Of a stretch of 21,742 nucleotides of DNA, positions 14,979 to 21,742 are shown in pieces (position 1 is the stretch's first letter; every line of letters starts with the position of its first letter). This DNA comes from Candidatus Peregrinibacteria bacterium. Lineage in GTDB: Bacteria > Patescibacteriota > Gracilibacteria > UBA1369 > LOWO2-01-FULL-3. Made by a program: the position numbers and the translations under genes. Where the stretch lies: NCBI GenBank assembly GCA_016214225.1, contig JACROX010000004.1, positions 1 through 21,742 of the forward strand. The letters are read 5' to 3'. The notes beneath the pieces were generated by a model. That model searched no databases. It saw only the letters and a list, made by a program, of their open reading frames with translations, and was not told the origin of the DNA.

Positions 14979-15512
14979 ATGGCCGTATCAAAGTCAAAAA
15001 AACAAGGAATTCTTGACGCGCTTAAAGGGCAAATGAAGGACGCGAAAGCTGTTGTTTTTGCCGACTATCAAGGACTTTCCGTAAAAGATTTAAAAGCGTT
15101 AAGAAGACTTCTCACCGACAAGGGAGTTGAGATTAAAGTCGCCAAGAAAACTCTTATCAAATTGGCGGCGAAAGACGCGGGATATTTGGATATTCCGGAT
15201 AATGTCATGGAGGGGCCGGTAGCGGTTGCTTTTAGCATGGAAAGTGAAGTTGCCGCGGCCAAATGTCTGAATGAATTCGCAAAAAAGAATCAAAATCTTA
15301 AACTGAGAGGAGCTCTGTTTGGAGGCAAAATTTTATCTATTGCCGAAACAAAAGTGCTTGCGACAATCCCAAGCAAAGAGGAGCTTATTTCCAAGTTTAT
15401 TTATCTTATCAAATATCCCGTCAGCGGATTTCACGGAGCGCTTCACGGTGTTCTTTCCGGATTTGTCCGCGCTCTTAACGCTGTCAGAGAAAAAAAGGAA
15501 CAAACGGCTTAA
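14979..15512 (+). CDS. rplJ: 50S ribosomal protein L10
   Basis: Base of the L7/L12 stalk on the large subunit. 177 residues, the normal length. Starts MAVSKSKKQ and has the L10 core VVFADYQGLSVKDLKALRR, then VEIKVAKKTLIKLAAK and GPVAVAFSMES, with a C-terminal helix (FVRALNAVREKKEQ) that binds L12 dimers. The frame is open upstream to a TTG at 14946, but that lies at the end of the leader structure and the family starts at the ATG. It is co-transcribed with rplL, separated by a long hairpin. Confidence 0.97.
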   Translation: MAVSKSKKQGILDALKGQMKDAKAVVFADYQGLSVKDLKALRRLLTDKGVEIKVAKKTLIKLAAKDAGYLDIPDNVMEGPVAVAFSMESEVAAAKCLNEFAKKNQNLKLRGALFGGKILSIAETKVLATIPSKEELISKFIYLIKYPVSGFHGALHGVLSGFVRALNAVREKKEQTA

Positions 15513-15524
15513 TAAATTATTTAT

Positions 15525-15647
15525 AGACATGCTTAAAAACTATCAGATACAAGGCGCCAGAAAAGTTTTGATTCGCAGTGTACTAAATCGTACAGGAGAA
15601 TCAAAATTTTTCTGCAACACAGTAGATGATAGTTTTTAAGCATGTCT
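15525..15647 (+). repeat. Long hairpin in the rplJ-rplL intergenic region
   Basis: 21 bases at 15525-15545 are the perfect reverse complement of 15627-15647. An inner stem pairs 15559-15574 with 15598-15613 (15 Watson-Crick pairs and one G-U in RNA), with a small GTAC/GTAC apical pairing. The result is a 123-nt rod-like RNA between the two genes. It may be an RNase III-type processing site, a device setting the L10:L12 ratio, or an inserted palindromic element. Confidence 0.88.
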
Positions 15648-15670
15648 TTATATCAATTAACATAAAAAAT

Positions 15671-16072
15671 ATGTCTGACGAAATATCTCTAAGCAAGGAC
15701 GCTGAAAAGATTCTTGAATTGGTTGAAAAATTACCGGTTATGGAGCTTGCCGGTCTTGTAAAAGCTCTTGAAGAAAAATTCGGAGTTAGCGCGGCCGCTC
15801 CGGTTATGATGGCCGCCGCAGGCGCTCCGGCAGGAGCAGCCGCAGCCGAAGAAGAAGGAGATGGCAAAAAAACTGTCATTTTGGCAGGTGCCGGAGGTCA
15901 AAAAATCTCCGTAATAAAAGTTGTTAGGGAACTTACCGGTCTTGGCTTGAAAGAGGCTAAAGATTTGGTTGATGGCGCGCCAAAACCTGTAAAAGAAGGG
16001 ATTGAAATGAAAGACGCGGAAGAAATGAAGAAAAAACTTGAAGAAGTTGGAGCTTCCGTTGAAATTAAATAG
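15671..16072 (+). CDS. rplL: 50S ribosomal protein L7/L12
   Basis: Flexible stalk protein that recruits translation GTPases. 133 residues. N-terminal dimerisation domain ([31 protein letters not shown]), an Ala/Gly-rich hinge (about 45-65, slightly long), and the C-terminal domain with [20 protein letters not shown] and GAPKPVKEG. Starts MSDEISL at 15671; the upstream open frame to 15626 is part of the hairpin arm and not family-like. It is followed by a terminator. Confidence 0.97.
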   Translation: MSDEISLSKDAEKILELVEKLPVMELAGLVKALEEKFGVSAAAPVMMAAAGAPAGAAAAEEEGDGKKTVILAGAGGQKISVIKVVRELTGLGLKEAKDLVDGAPKPVKEGIEMKDAEEMKKKLEEVGASVEIK

Positions 16073-16095
16073 GGAATAGTTGTCTAAGGATTATT

Positions 16096-16128
16096 AAAGG
16101 CCTCCCTGTTGATATGGGGGGCTTTTTT
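16096..16128 (+). terminator. Rho-independent terminator after rplL
   Basis: AAAGGCCTCCC (16096-16106) pairs with GGGGGGCTTTT (16116-16126) through a 9-nt loop, with two G-U pairs, and ends in a T-tract (16123-16128). It lies 24 nt after the rplL stop and separates the ribosomal and pilus transcripts. Confidence 0.8.
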
Positions 16129-16155
16129 GTTGAGGATTTGGTCCACACGTAGACT
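16127..16155 (+). promoter_or_regulatory. Possible promoter of the pilus cluster
   Basis: TTGTTG at 16127-16132, a 17-nt spacer and TAGACT at 16150-16155, directly after the terminator. The match is moderate (4 of 6 in each hexamer). It would place the start near 16162, inside the repeated sequence. Confidence 0.35.
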
Positions 16156-16161
16156 AGCGCT

Positions 16162-16198
16162 TGGTAATTATCCAGAAGACAGTGAAGGTTTTGGGGAA
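16162..16198 (+). repeat. 37-bp direct repeat, copy at the start of the pilus cluster
   Basis: Identical over 37 bases to 21651-21687, and its first 23 bases (24 including 16161) match 52-75 in reverse. In the frame of the pilN-like gene it encodes GNYPEDSEGFGE. The two long copies flank the pil cluster and the toxin-antitoxin locus. Confidence 0.88.
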
Positions 16199-16201
16199 CC
16201 A

Positions 16202-17422
16202 TTGAGCGGGGCCGCTGAGCAAGGTGGCTTGGCTGATAAATCTCCATTAAATCCCTTGGACGTAAAATCGGAAGATCAAAAAGATTCGGCTTTCATTCAT
16301 GGCATTGTAAAAACGGAAACCGAAGGCCAAGAGAAAATACTTGAAGCCGCGCCTGAGATTGACCTGTCTCTTTTGCAAGAAGTTGCCCCTCCAAAAAGCA
16401 TTTTGCTTTTAGTTTTGAAAATTGCCACCGCTTCAATCGCGGGACTTGGTTTTATTTCAGCAATCTTTTTCACTTCGCAATCCACCGGTTGGTTTGATTC
16501 GTTAAATTTATCCAATGTCTCAAAAGATTTTTCTTCTTCAAATTTGGAAATTATAAATCTGCAAACCGATTTGAATTTTTACAAAATACTCTCAGCCAAA
16601 GCTTATTTGGATAATTTCAGCTATTTGGGCGATACTTACATGCAAAAATTTGAAATTAAAGGCAGTCAAACCGCCGACAGCGTGGAGAAAAAAGATGCCG
16701 AAGAACAAATGGCTCAATTGCGCGTCGACTTGAGAGGGAAATTTCTCGCGGCAAGGGATAAACTTTCAGGATCTTTGGCTGTTCCTTTAGTCAGTCAAGA
16801 CCTTAAAACAACCACCGATGCCGATAACGAAACTTTGTTCAAAGAAAAATTAACCGCGAAATTAACTTCAAGCTCAAATGATTTAAAGGCCAGTGAAGAT
16901 CCCGAAGCAAAACGCAATTATAAAAATTATCTTCAATCAATAAATCTTGTCGCGAATAGCGCCTTAAAGACTCTTTTAATCGGAACGGATTTCGACGCTT
17001 TATCTGATGACCAACTTTATAAACTGATAAAAAACGTTAACGCTTTGGTGGTGAATGACATGAGCGTTATTCAGAAAATAAAAGAAAAACGCATTAAATG
17101 GTCGGATATCATGAATGAGCTGGAATTAAGAACCATCGCGGTGGATAAATATTACAGCGATAATTTGTATAATCAACTCGGCGGAATCCGCTACTCAAGC
17201 TATGATTTTGAAAGCGACAGCAGAAAAGTCATGATTTCCGGAGATACAAAACTTTTCAATACTACCAATTTCACAATGATCGCGGACTTGATAGATCAAC
17301 TCAACAGTTCTCCGTTTTTCAAAAACGCGGAAATGAAATCATTCAATAAATCCGGAGCGACCGATACCGGATATACCGCGTCATTAAAGCTTGCGTTGGA
17401 TTTAAAATTACCTAAAGAATAA
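16202..17422 (+). CDS. pilN: PilN-like type IV pilus inner-membrane assembly protein
   Basis: A bitopic membrane protein of the pilus alignment complex. A polar N-terminal region is followed by one membrane segment (SILLLVLKIATASIAGLGFISAIFF), then about 300 extracytoplasmic residues. The last 120 residues resemble PilN: KRIKWSDIMNELE, a YDFESDSRKVMISG strand pair, and a ferredoxin-like fold ending LKLALDLKLPKE. PilN is usually about 180-200 residues; here an extra helical stretch, about 60-270 residues after the membrane segment, is inserted. No ATG occurs before residue 140. The frame stays open back to a TTG at 16109 inside the terminator. I list the TTG at 16202, after the repeat, but any TTG from 16109 on is possible. 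The next gene starts 4 nt after the stop. Confidence 0.75.
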   Translation: MSGAAEQGGLADKSPLNPLDVKSEDQKDSAFIHGIVKTETEGQEKILEAAPEIDLSLLQEVAPPKSILLLVLKIATASIAGLGFISAIFFTSQSTGWFDSLNLSNVSKDFSSSNLEIINLQTDLNFYKILSAKAYLDNFSYLGDTYMQKFEIKGSQTADSVEKKDAEEQMAQLRVDLRGKFLAARDKLSGSLAVPLVSQDLKTTTDADNETLFKEKLTAKLTSSSNDLKASEDPEAKRNYKNYLQSINLVANSALKTLLIGTDFDALSDDQLYKLIKNVNALVVNDMSVIQKIKEKRIKWSDIMNELELRTIAVDKYYSDNLYNQLGGIRYSSYDFESDSRKVMISGDTKLFNTTNFTMIADLIDQLNSSPFFKNAEMKSFNKSGATDTGYTASLKLALDLKLPKE

Positions 17423-17426
17423 ATTT

Positions 17427-18047
17427 ATGCCTAATTTATCTTACTTAATATTAAGCAACAGACAAAAAAACCAAGTGAAAGCTTACGCGATACTTTTGAC
17501 CGTTCTTTTCGCGATCGTGTTTTTTTATTCGTTCCAAAAGTGGCAAGTATATTCGGCTTCAAGAGAAATCGTGAAAACAAATAAAGCGCTTGTTTCCGCT
17601 CTATCAACAAGTTCAAGCGCGGAAAAGAGCGTTTATGAATTAAACAAATCCGAGTTCGGAGATTTAAAAAAAGAAATCGAGGAAAGGCTTAAAGAAGTGT
17701 TCCCTCTTGGAGACGACTATACTAATTTAACGAGAAAACTTGATATCTTTGAAGGAAATTTATCAAAGAAAAATGACCCTTTTGAAATATCAAGCATCGA
17801 ATATCAAGCCCCCGTTAAAACAAGCAATTATTCGATGCTTCCTTTGACAATGAATATCAGGAGTTCAAAGGAAAATTTTAAAAAATTTCTTCATTCGGTT
17901 GAAAATTCCGGGTCTTTGAAAGATAGAGTCCGACTTATGGATATATCCTCAATAAGGCTGAATTTCGAAGAAAAATCCGATCAAAAAGATAAAACCGCGC
18001 CGGAAATAATTACTTTCACAGTACAAATTAACGCTTACTTTCAATAA
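17427..18047 (+). CDS. pilO: PilO-like type IV pilus assembly protein
   Basis: 206 residues, the normal PilO size. A short cytoplasmic N-terminus (LSNRQKNQVKAY) precedes a single membrane segment (AILLTVLFAIVFFYSF, about residues 21-36), a coiled-coil stretch (about 40-95), and a ferredoxin-like C-terminal domain (FEISSIEYQAP to the end). PilO pairs with PilN and sets the inner-membrane alignment complex. The assignment rests on topology, length and gene order more than on sequence motifs. It lies between the pilN-like gene and the pilB-like gene with gaps of 4 and 2 nt. Confidence 0.75.
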   Translation: MPNLSYLILSNRQKNQVKAYAILLTVLFAIVFFYSFQKWQVYSASREIVKTNKALVSALSTSSSAEKSVYELNKSEFGDLKKEIEERLKEVFPLGDDYTNLTRKLDIFEGNLSKKNDPFEISSIEYQAPVKTSNYSMLPLTMNIRSSKENFKKFLHSVENSGSLKDRVRLMDISSIRLNFEEKSDQKDKTAPEIITFTVQINAYFQ

Positions 18048-18049
18048 AA

Positions 18050-19432
18050 GTGGATAATCCGACTAATCAACAAGTTGCAAATCCTCCGTTAGCTGTTTGC
18101 CCGCAGCCCGTTGCTCAACCGCCCGCGCAAACTTCACCGCAACCCGCCGCGCAGCCTGCCTCAGAGACAAAGCCGGTTCCTCAACAGCCCCCTGACGATA
18201 AGCTAAAACAGCTTCAAGAAGCCATTTTAGCGGCAAATATTCCACAGATGGTAATGATGGCGATAAGTTACGCTTTGGAAATACGCGCGAGTGATATTCA
18301 TATTGAGCCGCTCGAAAACAGGGTTCGCATCAGATATAGGGTTGATGGAGTTCTACGGCATATAGTTGAATATCCGACAAATCTCCATCCCGCAGTGGTT
18401 TCAAGAATAAAAATCATGTCGAATTTGAAAATCGACGAACAAAGAATCCCTCAGGACGGACGCGCCGACGTTACGACAAAAGAAGGGCGCGCGATGGATC
18501 TCCGTGTTTCCACACTGCCGACCGTCAACAGTGAAAAGATAGTTATGCGTATTCAAGACAAATCCAAAAAAATTCCGGATTTGCCGGAACTTGGAATCGC
18601 GGGAGTCAGTCTTAAAAATTTGGAGGCGGCTTTGCAGTCGCCAAATGGAATTATCATCACGACGGGGCCCACCGGATCGGGAAAAACAACGACGCTTTAT
18701 TCCTGTCTGATGCGCTTGAATAAAACGGAAGTTAATATTTTGACAATTGAGGATCCGGTGGAAATTCAAATGGATGGACTAAATCAAAGCCAAGTTCATC
18801 ATGATATAAATTACAATTTTGAAACAGGGATGAGGGCCGCGCTGAGGCAAGATCCGAACATTATAATGGTTGGAGAAATCCGTGATAAAGAAACCGCCGA
18901 CACTGCTATCGAAGCTTCGCTTACAGGACATCTTGTACTTTCCACTCTTCACACGAACAGCGCTGTCGAGTCGATTACCCGTATTGTGAATATGGGCATA
19001 CAGCCTTATCTTTTAACTTCAACTCTTGAACTTATTATCGCGCAAAGGCTTGTCAGAAAGATGTGTCAAAAATGCAAAAAGCCGGTAGAAACCAGCCCTG
19101 AAATGATTGAAATAATTAAGAAAGCGATGGAAAAACTTTACGTGAAAGGAGAAATCGATCCGGAACTTTTGAAAAATATGCAGTTTTTTGAATCTCCCGG
19201 GTGCGCGGAATGTAACAATATCGGATATAAAGGACGAGTCGGTTTGTATGAAGTTTTGAGGATTAACAATGAGATAAGAAAGCTTATTTTGAGTGGAGCG
19301 ACGACTATGGATATTCAAGAAGCCGCTCAAAAAAACGGGATGGTAACTCTCGAACAAGGAGGAATTATCAATGCTCTCCAAGGCATGACGACTATTGAAG
19401 AAGTATATAGAGTATCACGTAAATCGGAATAA
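18050..19432 (+). CDS. pilB: PilB/GspE-type secretion ATPase
   Basis: Cytoplasmic hexameric ATPase that powers pilus extension or protein secretion. 460 residues from a GTG start. The first 45 residues are Pro/Gln/Ala-rich and disordered, replacing the longer N-terminal domains of classical PilB (about 560 residues). Then ASDIHIEPLE and the GspE core: Walker A GPTGSGKTTT (about 206-215), the Asp box ILTIEDPVE, Walker B IIMVGEIRDKETADTA, the His box TGHLVLSTLHTNSA, and a tetracysteine zinc element CQKC/CAEC near residues 344-385, which marks the PilB/GspE rather than the PilT branch. Two nt after pilO and 2 nt before pilC. Confidence 0.92.
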   Translation: MDNPTNQQVANPPLAVCPQPVAQPPAQTSPQPAAQPASETKPVPQQPPDDKLKQLQEAILAANIPQMVMMAISYALEIRASDIHIEPLENRVRIRYRVDGVLRHIVEYPTNLHPAVVSRIKIMSNLKIDEQRIPQDGRADVTTKEGRAMDLRVSTLPTVNSEKIVMRIQDKSKKIPDLPELGIAGVSLKNLEAALQSPNGIIITTGPTGSGKTTTLYSCLMRLNKTEVNILTIEDPVEIQMDGLNQSQVHHDINYNFETGMRAALRQDPNIIMVGEIRDKETADTAIEASLTGHLVLSTLHTNSAVESITRIVNMGIQPYLLTSTLELIIAQRLVRKMCQKCKKPVETSPEMIEIIKKAMEKLYVKGEIDPELLKNMQFFESPGCAECNNIGYKGRVGLYEVLRINNEIRKLILSGATTMDIQEAAQKNGMVTLEQGGIINALQGMTTIEEVYRVSRKSE

Positions 19433-19434
19433 TT

Positions 19435-20697
19435 ATGCCGACACAATCGACTCAAAATTTGGCGACGGCCGGACAGGAATCTTTTAAGCTTAAAGGGCAG
19501 GAAGAGGCTAAAAATCGTGTTGTCATAAATATTCAAGAAGATAAAACCGGAGGTATTGTTTTGGATAAAAAACAATACGCGGAAGTTGAATTGACGGGGA
19601 ATTTTTTTGTTGATCTTGGAAGAAAAATAAATCATTGGCTTTTAACTCATTCAAAAATAAAACTTGAAGCAAAGGCCAATTTTTTCCATCTGCTTTCCGT
19701 GATGATTGACGCGGGAATCCCGATGGTAAAGGCGTTAAGATCGCTTGTCGCTCAGAACGATTCAAATCCAAGACTTCAACTGATTTTAAATGGGATTGCG
19801 GGAGATGTTGAGGCCGGAGAAAGTTTATCGGGATCCATGCTTAATTATCCCGATGTATTTATTGAGCAAGAAATCGGAATGATCGAATCCGGAGAAGCTT
19901 CGGGCCAACTTGTTAAGGTACTTGAAAATTTGGCTAAAGACACGGAAAAAGCTCACTCGATAAGGAGCAAAGTAAAAAGCGCGATGATTTATCCGCTGGT
20001 AATATTTTTCCTTCTTATCGCGGTTGTCGTCGCGATGATGGTGTTTGTTATTCCAAAATTGAAAGACTTATTTGCCAACAGCGGAGCCGAATTACCGATG
20101 ATTACAAAAGTGGTTGTCGGAATAAGCGATTTTATGGTTAATCAAAAACTTATACTTATCGCGGCAGTTATTGTCATTGTTGCCGCGTTTATGATTATCA
20201 AAAAAACGGATTTCGGGAAATACGCTCTGGATAAATTTACGATAAGCGTGCCAATATTCGGGCGTCTTTTTACGCTGGCTCTTTTGTCCAGATTCGCGAG
20301 ATCGTTGAGTAATTTGATAGATAGCGATCTTTCAATCATAAAAACCATGGAAATCACCGCAAATTCAATGGGCAATGAGGTCTACAGGAAAAGGCTTTTG
20401 CTCGCCATGGAAGACATAAAACAGGGTATCCCTTTGGCTGAAAATTTAACGGACACAAATTTATTTCCACCGATGCTGGTCAGCATGATTGATATTGGAG
20501 AAAAGACGGCGCAACTGGATAAAATCACGGCGAAAGTGGCTGATTTTTACGAAGATGAAGTGGATACCGCTGTATCAGGAATATCAAAAATAATCGAGCC
20601 GGTGATGCTTATTTCAATCGGTGTTGTTGTAGGAACCGTCGTGGCGGCGATAATGCTGCCTATCATGAAACTTACAAATGTATCGGGGGGACTGTAA
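19435..20697 (+). CDS. pilC: PilC/GspF-type inner-membrane platform protein
   Basis: The polytopic platform that couples the ATPase to pilin addition. 420 residues with two GspF domains. The first begins KANFFHLLSVMIDAGIPMVK and has the conserved ESGEASGQL; the second begins FTLALLSRFARSLSNLIDSD and has MIDIGEKTAQL. Membrane segments at about 182-208 (YPLVIFFLLIAVVVAMMVFV), 237-256 and at the C-terminus (LISIGVVVGTVVAAIMLPIM). The N-terminal 65 residues are polar. It ends the pilus cluster; the 49-nt gap to the convergent toxin gene shows no clear terminator. Confidence 0.93.
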   Translation: MPTQSTQNLATAGQESFKLKGQEEAKNRVVINIQEDKTGGIVLDKKQYAEVELTGNFFVDLGRKINHWLLTHSKIKLEAKANFFHLLSVMIDAGIPMVKALRSLVAQNDSNPRLQLILNGIAGDVEAGESLSGSMLNYPDVFIEQEIGMIESGEASGQLVKVLENLAKDTEKAHSIRSKVKSAMIYPLVIFFLLIAVVVAMMVFVIPKLKDLFANSGAELPMITKVVVGISDFMVNQKLILIAAVIVIVAAFMIIKKTDFGKYALDKFTISVPIFGRLFTLALLSRFARSLSNLIDSDLSIIKTMEITANSMGNEVYRKRLLLAMEDIKQGIPLAENLTDTNLFPPMLVSMIDIGEKTAQLDKITAKVADFYEDEVDTAVSGISKIIEPVMLISIGVVVGTVVAAIMLPIMKLTNVSGGL

Positions 20698-20746
20698 GGG
20701 AGCCTCTGAAAAACGTGCTGAAAAATGAGTAATGCTTTTGGCCGGA

Positions 20747-21187
20747 TTAAAAATACATGCGCCTTTTTAAAAATTCTTCCGGAGTATATGCCTTCTCATA
20801 AGACTCTATAATTTTTTTGTCCCAGCTGATTAGAGGAGTTCTTGTTAATAAAGCGGCTGTCGCAATAATGGCGTCGGAAGTTTTTAGTTTATTAAAAAAG
20901 TTAAACTCTTTAAACATGTTAAAAAAACTAAGATCCAAGTTGAAATACTGGAAACAATCGAGATCGAAGAAGTTTTTAAATTTCCTATAATTCAATTGAT
21001 AATCGAGCAGATGCAGCTTTTTCAGGTTATGAAAAACTTCAAATAAAACCACGATAGGAATCAGAAATCTTCCCCCACAATCCGCCATCTTATCAAAAAA
21101 TTCTTTAGATTTTTCGTAATGTATTTCGGTCGTTTTCATTAAAGGAATCAATACGCTCGAATCAACCGTTACATTTTTAGTCTTCAT
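20747..21187 (-). CDS. PIN-domain protein, probable VapC-type toxin
   Basis: 146 residues with the acidic PIN-domain set: D9 (TVDSSVLIPL), E50 (VLFEVFHN), D105 (LKTSDAIIATAA) and D123 (LISWDKKI). These coordinate Mg2+ for ribonuclease activity; VapC toxins cut tRNA or rRNA. It overlaps the upstream antitoxin remnant by 11 nt, the usual toxin-antitoxin arrangement. The central part (about 60-100) is rich in Phe, Leu and Asn. All four acidic residues are present, so the toxin looks intact although its antitoxin is interrupted. It is convergent with pilC. Confidence 0.85.
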   Translation of the reverse strand: MKTKNVTVDSSVLIPLMKTTEIHYEKSKEFFDKMADCGGRFLIPIVVLFEVFHNLKKLHLLDYQLNYRKFKNFFDLDCFQYFNLDLSFFNMFKEFNFFNKLKTSDAIIATAALLTRTPLISWDKKIIESYEKAYTPEEFLKRRMYF

Positions 21188-21479
21188 ATCCTCTGTCTTT
21201 ACGAATTAATTTTACCGCGTCAAAGGGGGCATCATTCGACTTTTCGGACTTTAGTGAATATTGATCGATATTTTTCAGGTATTCTTTCATTGTCTTCGGA
21301 AAATTGTATTGTTTATCGGTTATTCTTTCAACAAAGGGCTGTGAATAAAATTTTATCGGATTAAGCTCCGCCAATGGTTTAGATCTTTAGATAAGAACAA
21401 ATTTAACGCCTTTATTCAGCTCTTTTTTTATTTTCGGGAAATTCATTCTTAATTCTTTTACCGATATTGTTTTTGTCAT
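21177..21479 (-). pseudogene. Phd/YefM-type antitoxin interrupted by an in-frame stop
   Basis: Reading down from the ATG at 21479-21477, the frame gives MTKTISVKELRMNFPKIKKE then LNKGVKFVLI, a typical Phd/YefM DNA-binding start. A TAA follows at 21389-21387, then in the same frame RSKPLAELNPIKFY and onward to the stop at 21177. Members of this family commonly read VLIxRxxKPLAxL here, so one codon, probably a tyrosine, seems to have become TAA. Without it the protein would be 100 residues, a normal antitoxin length. The downstream piece alone could restart at a TTG at 21374 (65 residues), keeping the toxin-binding C-terminus but losing the DNA-binding part. Confidence 0.8.
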
Positions 21480-21489
21480 AAGATTTAAA

Positions 21490-21518
21490 GTTAAACTTTA
21501 GATTATCTTAAGTTTAAC
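21490..21518. promoter_or_regulatory. Inverted-repeat operator of the toxin-antitoxin locus
   Basis: GTTAAACTT at 21490-21498 and AAGTTTAAC at 21510-21518 form a perfect 9-bp inverted repeat with an 11-nt centre. It lies 11 nt upstream of the antitoxin ATG and covers the -10 box, as expected for autorepression by the antitoxin. A related AAAGTTAAAG lies at 21583-21592. Confidence 0.6.
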
Positions 21519-21539
21519 ATATTTTAATTGAAATGACAA
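21511..21539 (-). promoter_or_regulatory. Toxin-antitoxin promoter
   Basis: On the minus strand TTGTCA (21539-21534), a 17-nt spacer and TAAACT (21516-21511), the latter inside the inverted-repeat operator. Start expected near 21504, about 25 nt before the antitoxin ATG. Confidence 0.5.
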
Positions 21540-21742
21540 TAATTTTACAATAAAAATCAATTATAATTTGATTCTAGCAATCAAAGTTAAAGTTTTCCTA
21601 AAATTCATGGAAAAACATTTGCGCGCTGGTGAATTTACGCAAAAATAAAATGGTAATTATCCAGAAGACAGTGAAGGTTTTGGGGAAACAGATTTTTAGC
21701 TGAAGAAATTAGTTTTTCACAGCTTCAATCTTTTCCAATTAA
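21540..21742. other. AT-rich end of window without a supported gene
   Basis: Apart from the toxin-antitoxin promoter region and the 37-bp repeat at 21651-21687, I see no gene. A 17-codon ORF from an ATG at 21650 runs through the repeat in a different frame from GNYPEDS and ends soon after; it is unlikely to be real. Confidence 0.5.
21651..21687 (+). repeat. 37-bp direct repeat, right copy
   Basis: Identical to 16162-16198. The GNYPEDSEGFGE frame is open here but is closed upstream by TAA and ends in TAG soon after the repeat, so this copy is probably not part of a gene. Confidence 0.88.

Noticed and set aside
15319..15639. 106-codon frame overlapping rplJ and the intergenic hairpin
   Set aside because: It is out of frame with rplJ, covers the hairpin, and has no recognisable features.
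20698..20746. Terminator between pilC and the toxin gene
   Set aside because: The gap has repeated CTGAAAAA-type sequence but no stable hairpin with a T-tract on either strand.
1..21742. CRISPR array, tRNA genes or insertion sequence with transposase
   Set aside because: I saw no regularly spaced repeats, no tRNA cloverleaf and no transposase-like protein; the repeats present are few, short and irregularly spaced.

Overview
The window looks like a chromosomal segment of a Candidate Phyla Radiation (Patescibacteria-type) or similarly reduced bacterium. This is inferred from compact, AT-rich gene order, streamlined information-processing genes, and a pilN-pilO-pilB-pilC type IV pilus cluster placed directly after rplJ-rplL. 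TGA is a normal stop here (for example at the end of the first gene and of the HD-GYP gene), so recoding of UGA to glycine is not supported. I do not assign a phylum.

Layout: (1) 1-2233 (+): an unrecognised HExxH protein and a RumA/RlmD-like rRNA uracil methyltransferase that lacks its TRAM domain and SAM motif I. (2) 2236-3582 (-): CCA-adding enzyme/poly(A) polymerase family, diverging from (3) 3656-7202 (+): HD-GYP-like phosphohydrolase, tsaD and hisS. (4) 7244-10033 (+): SLH-domain exported protein, a small membrane protein and malic enzyme. (5) 10205-14759 (-): miaA-mazG-recJ, then an NrnA-like DHH phosphoesterase and a small charged protein. (6) 14804-16128 (+): promoter, L10 leader, rplJ, rplL and a terminator. 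(7) about 16150-20697 (+): pilN-like, pilO-like, pilB-like ATPase and pilC. (8) 20747-21540 (-): a PIN-domain toxin with a Phd/YefM-type antitoxin that carries an in-frame premature stop.

The most unusual signal is a set of short, GC-rich, hairpin-forming repeats embedded in frame inside housekeeping genes. A 56-nt core in tsaD recurs with one mismatch in miaA, on the opposite strand relative to its gene. A second modular family occurs downstream of tsaD, in the hisS N-terminus, in the signal peptide of the SLH protein, and in a small ORF. They behave like the Rickettsia palindromic elements in concept, but no sequence relation is claimed. The window also has three long inverted-repeat structures (in tsaD, after malic enzyme, between rplJ and rplL) and a 24-37 bp sequence present three times, at both window ends and at the start of the pilus cluster.

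Functionally, tsaD (t6A37), miaA (i6A37), hisS and cca form a tRNA maturation/charging set. recJ, mazG and the NrnA-like gene form a nuclease and nucleotide-housekeeping set. The pil genes encode the inner-membrane assembly platform and motor of a type IV pilus or related machine; no pilin, pilM, secretin or prepilin peptidase is visible in the window.
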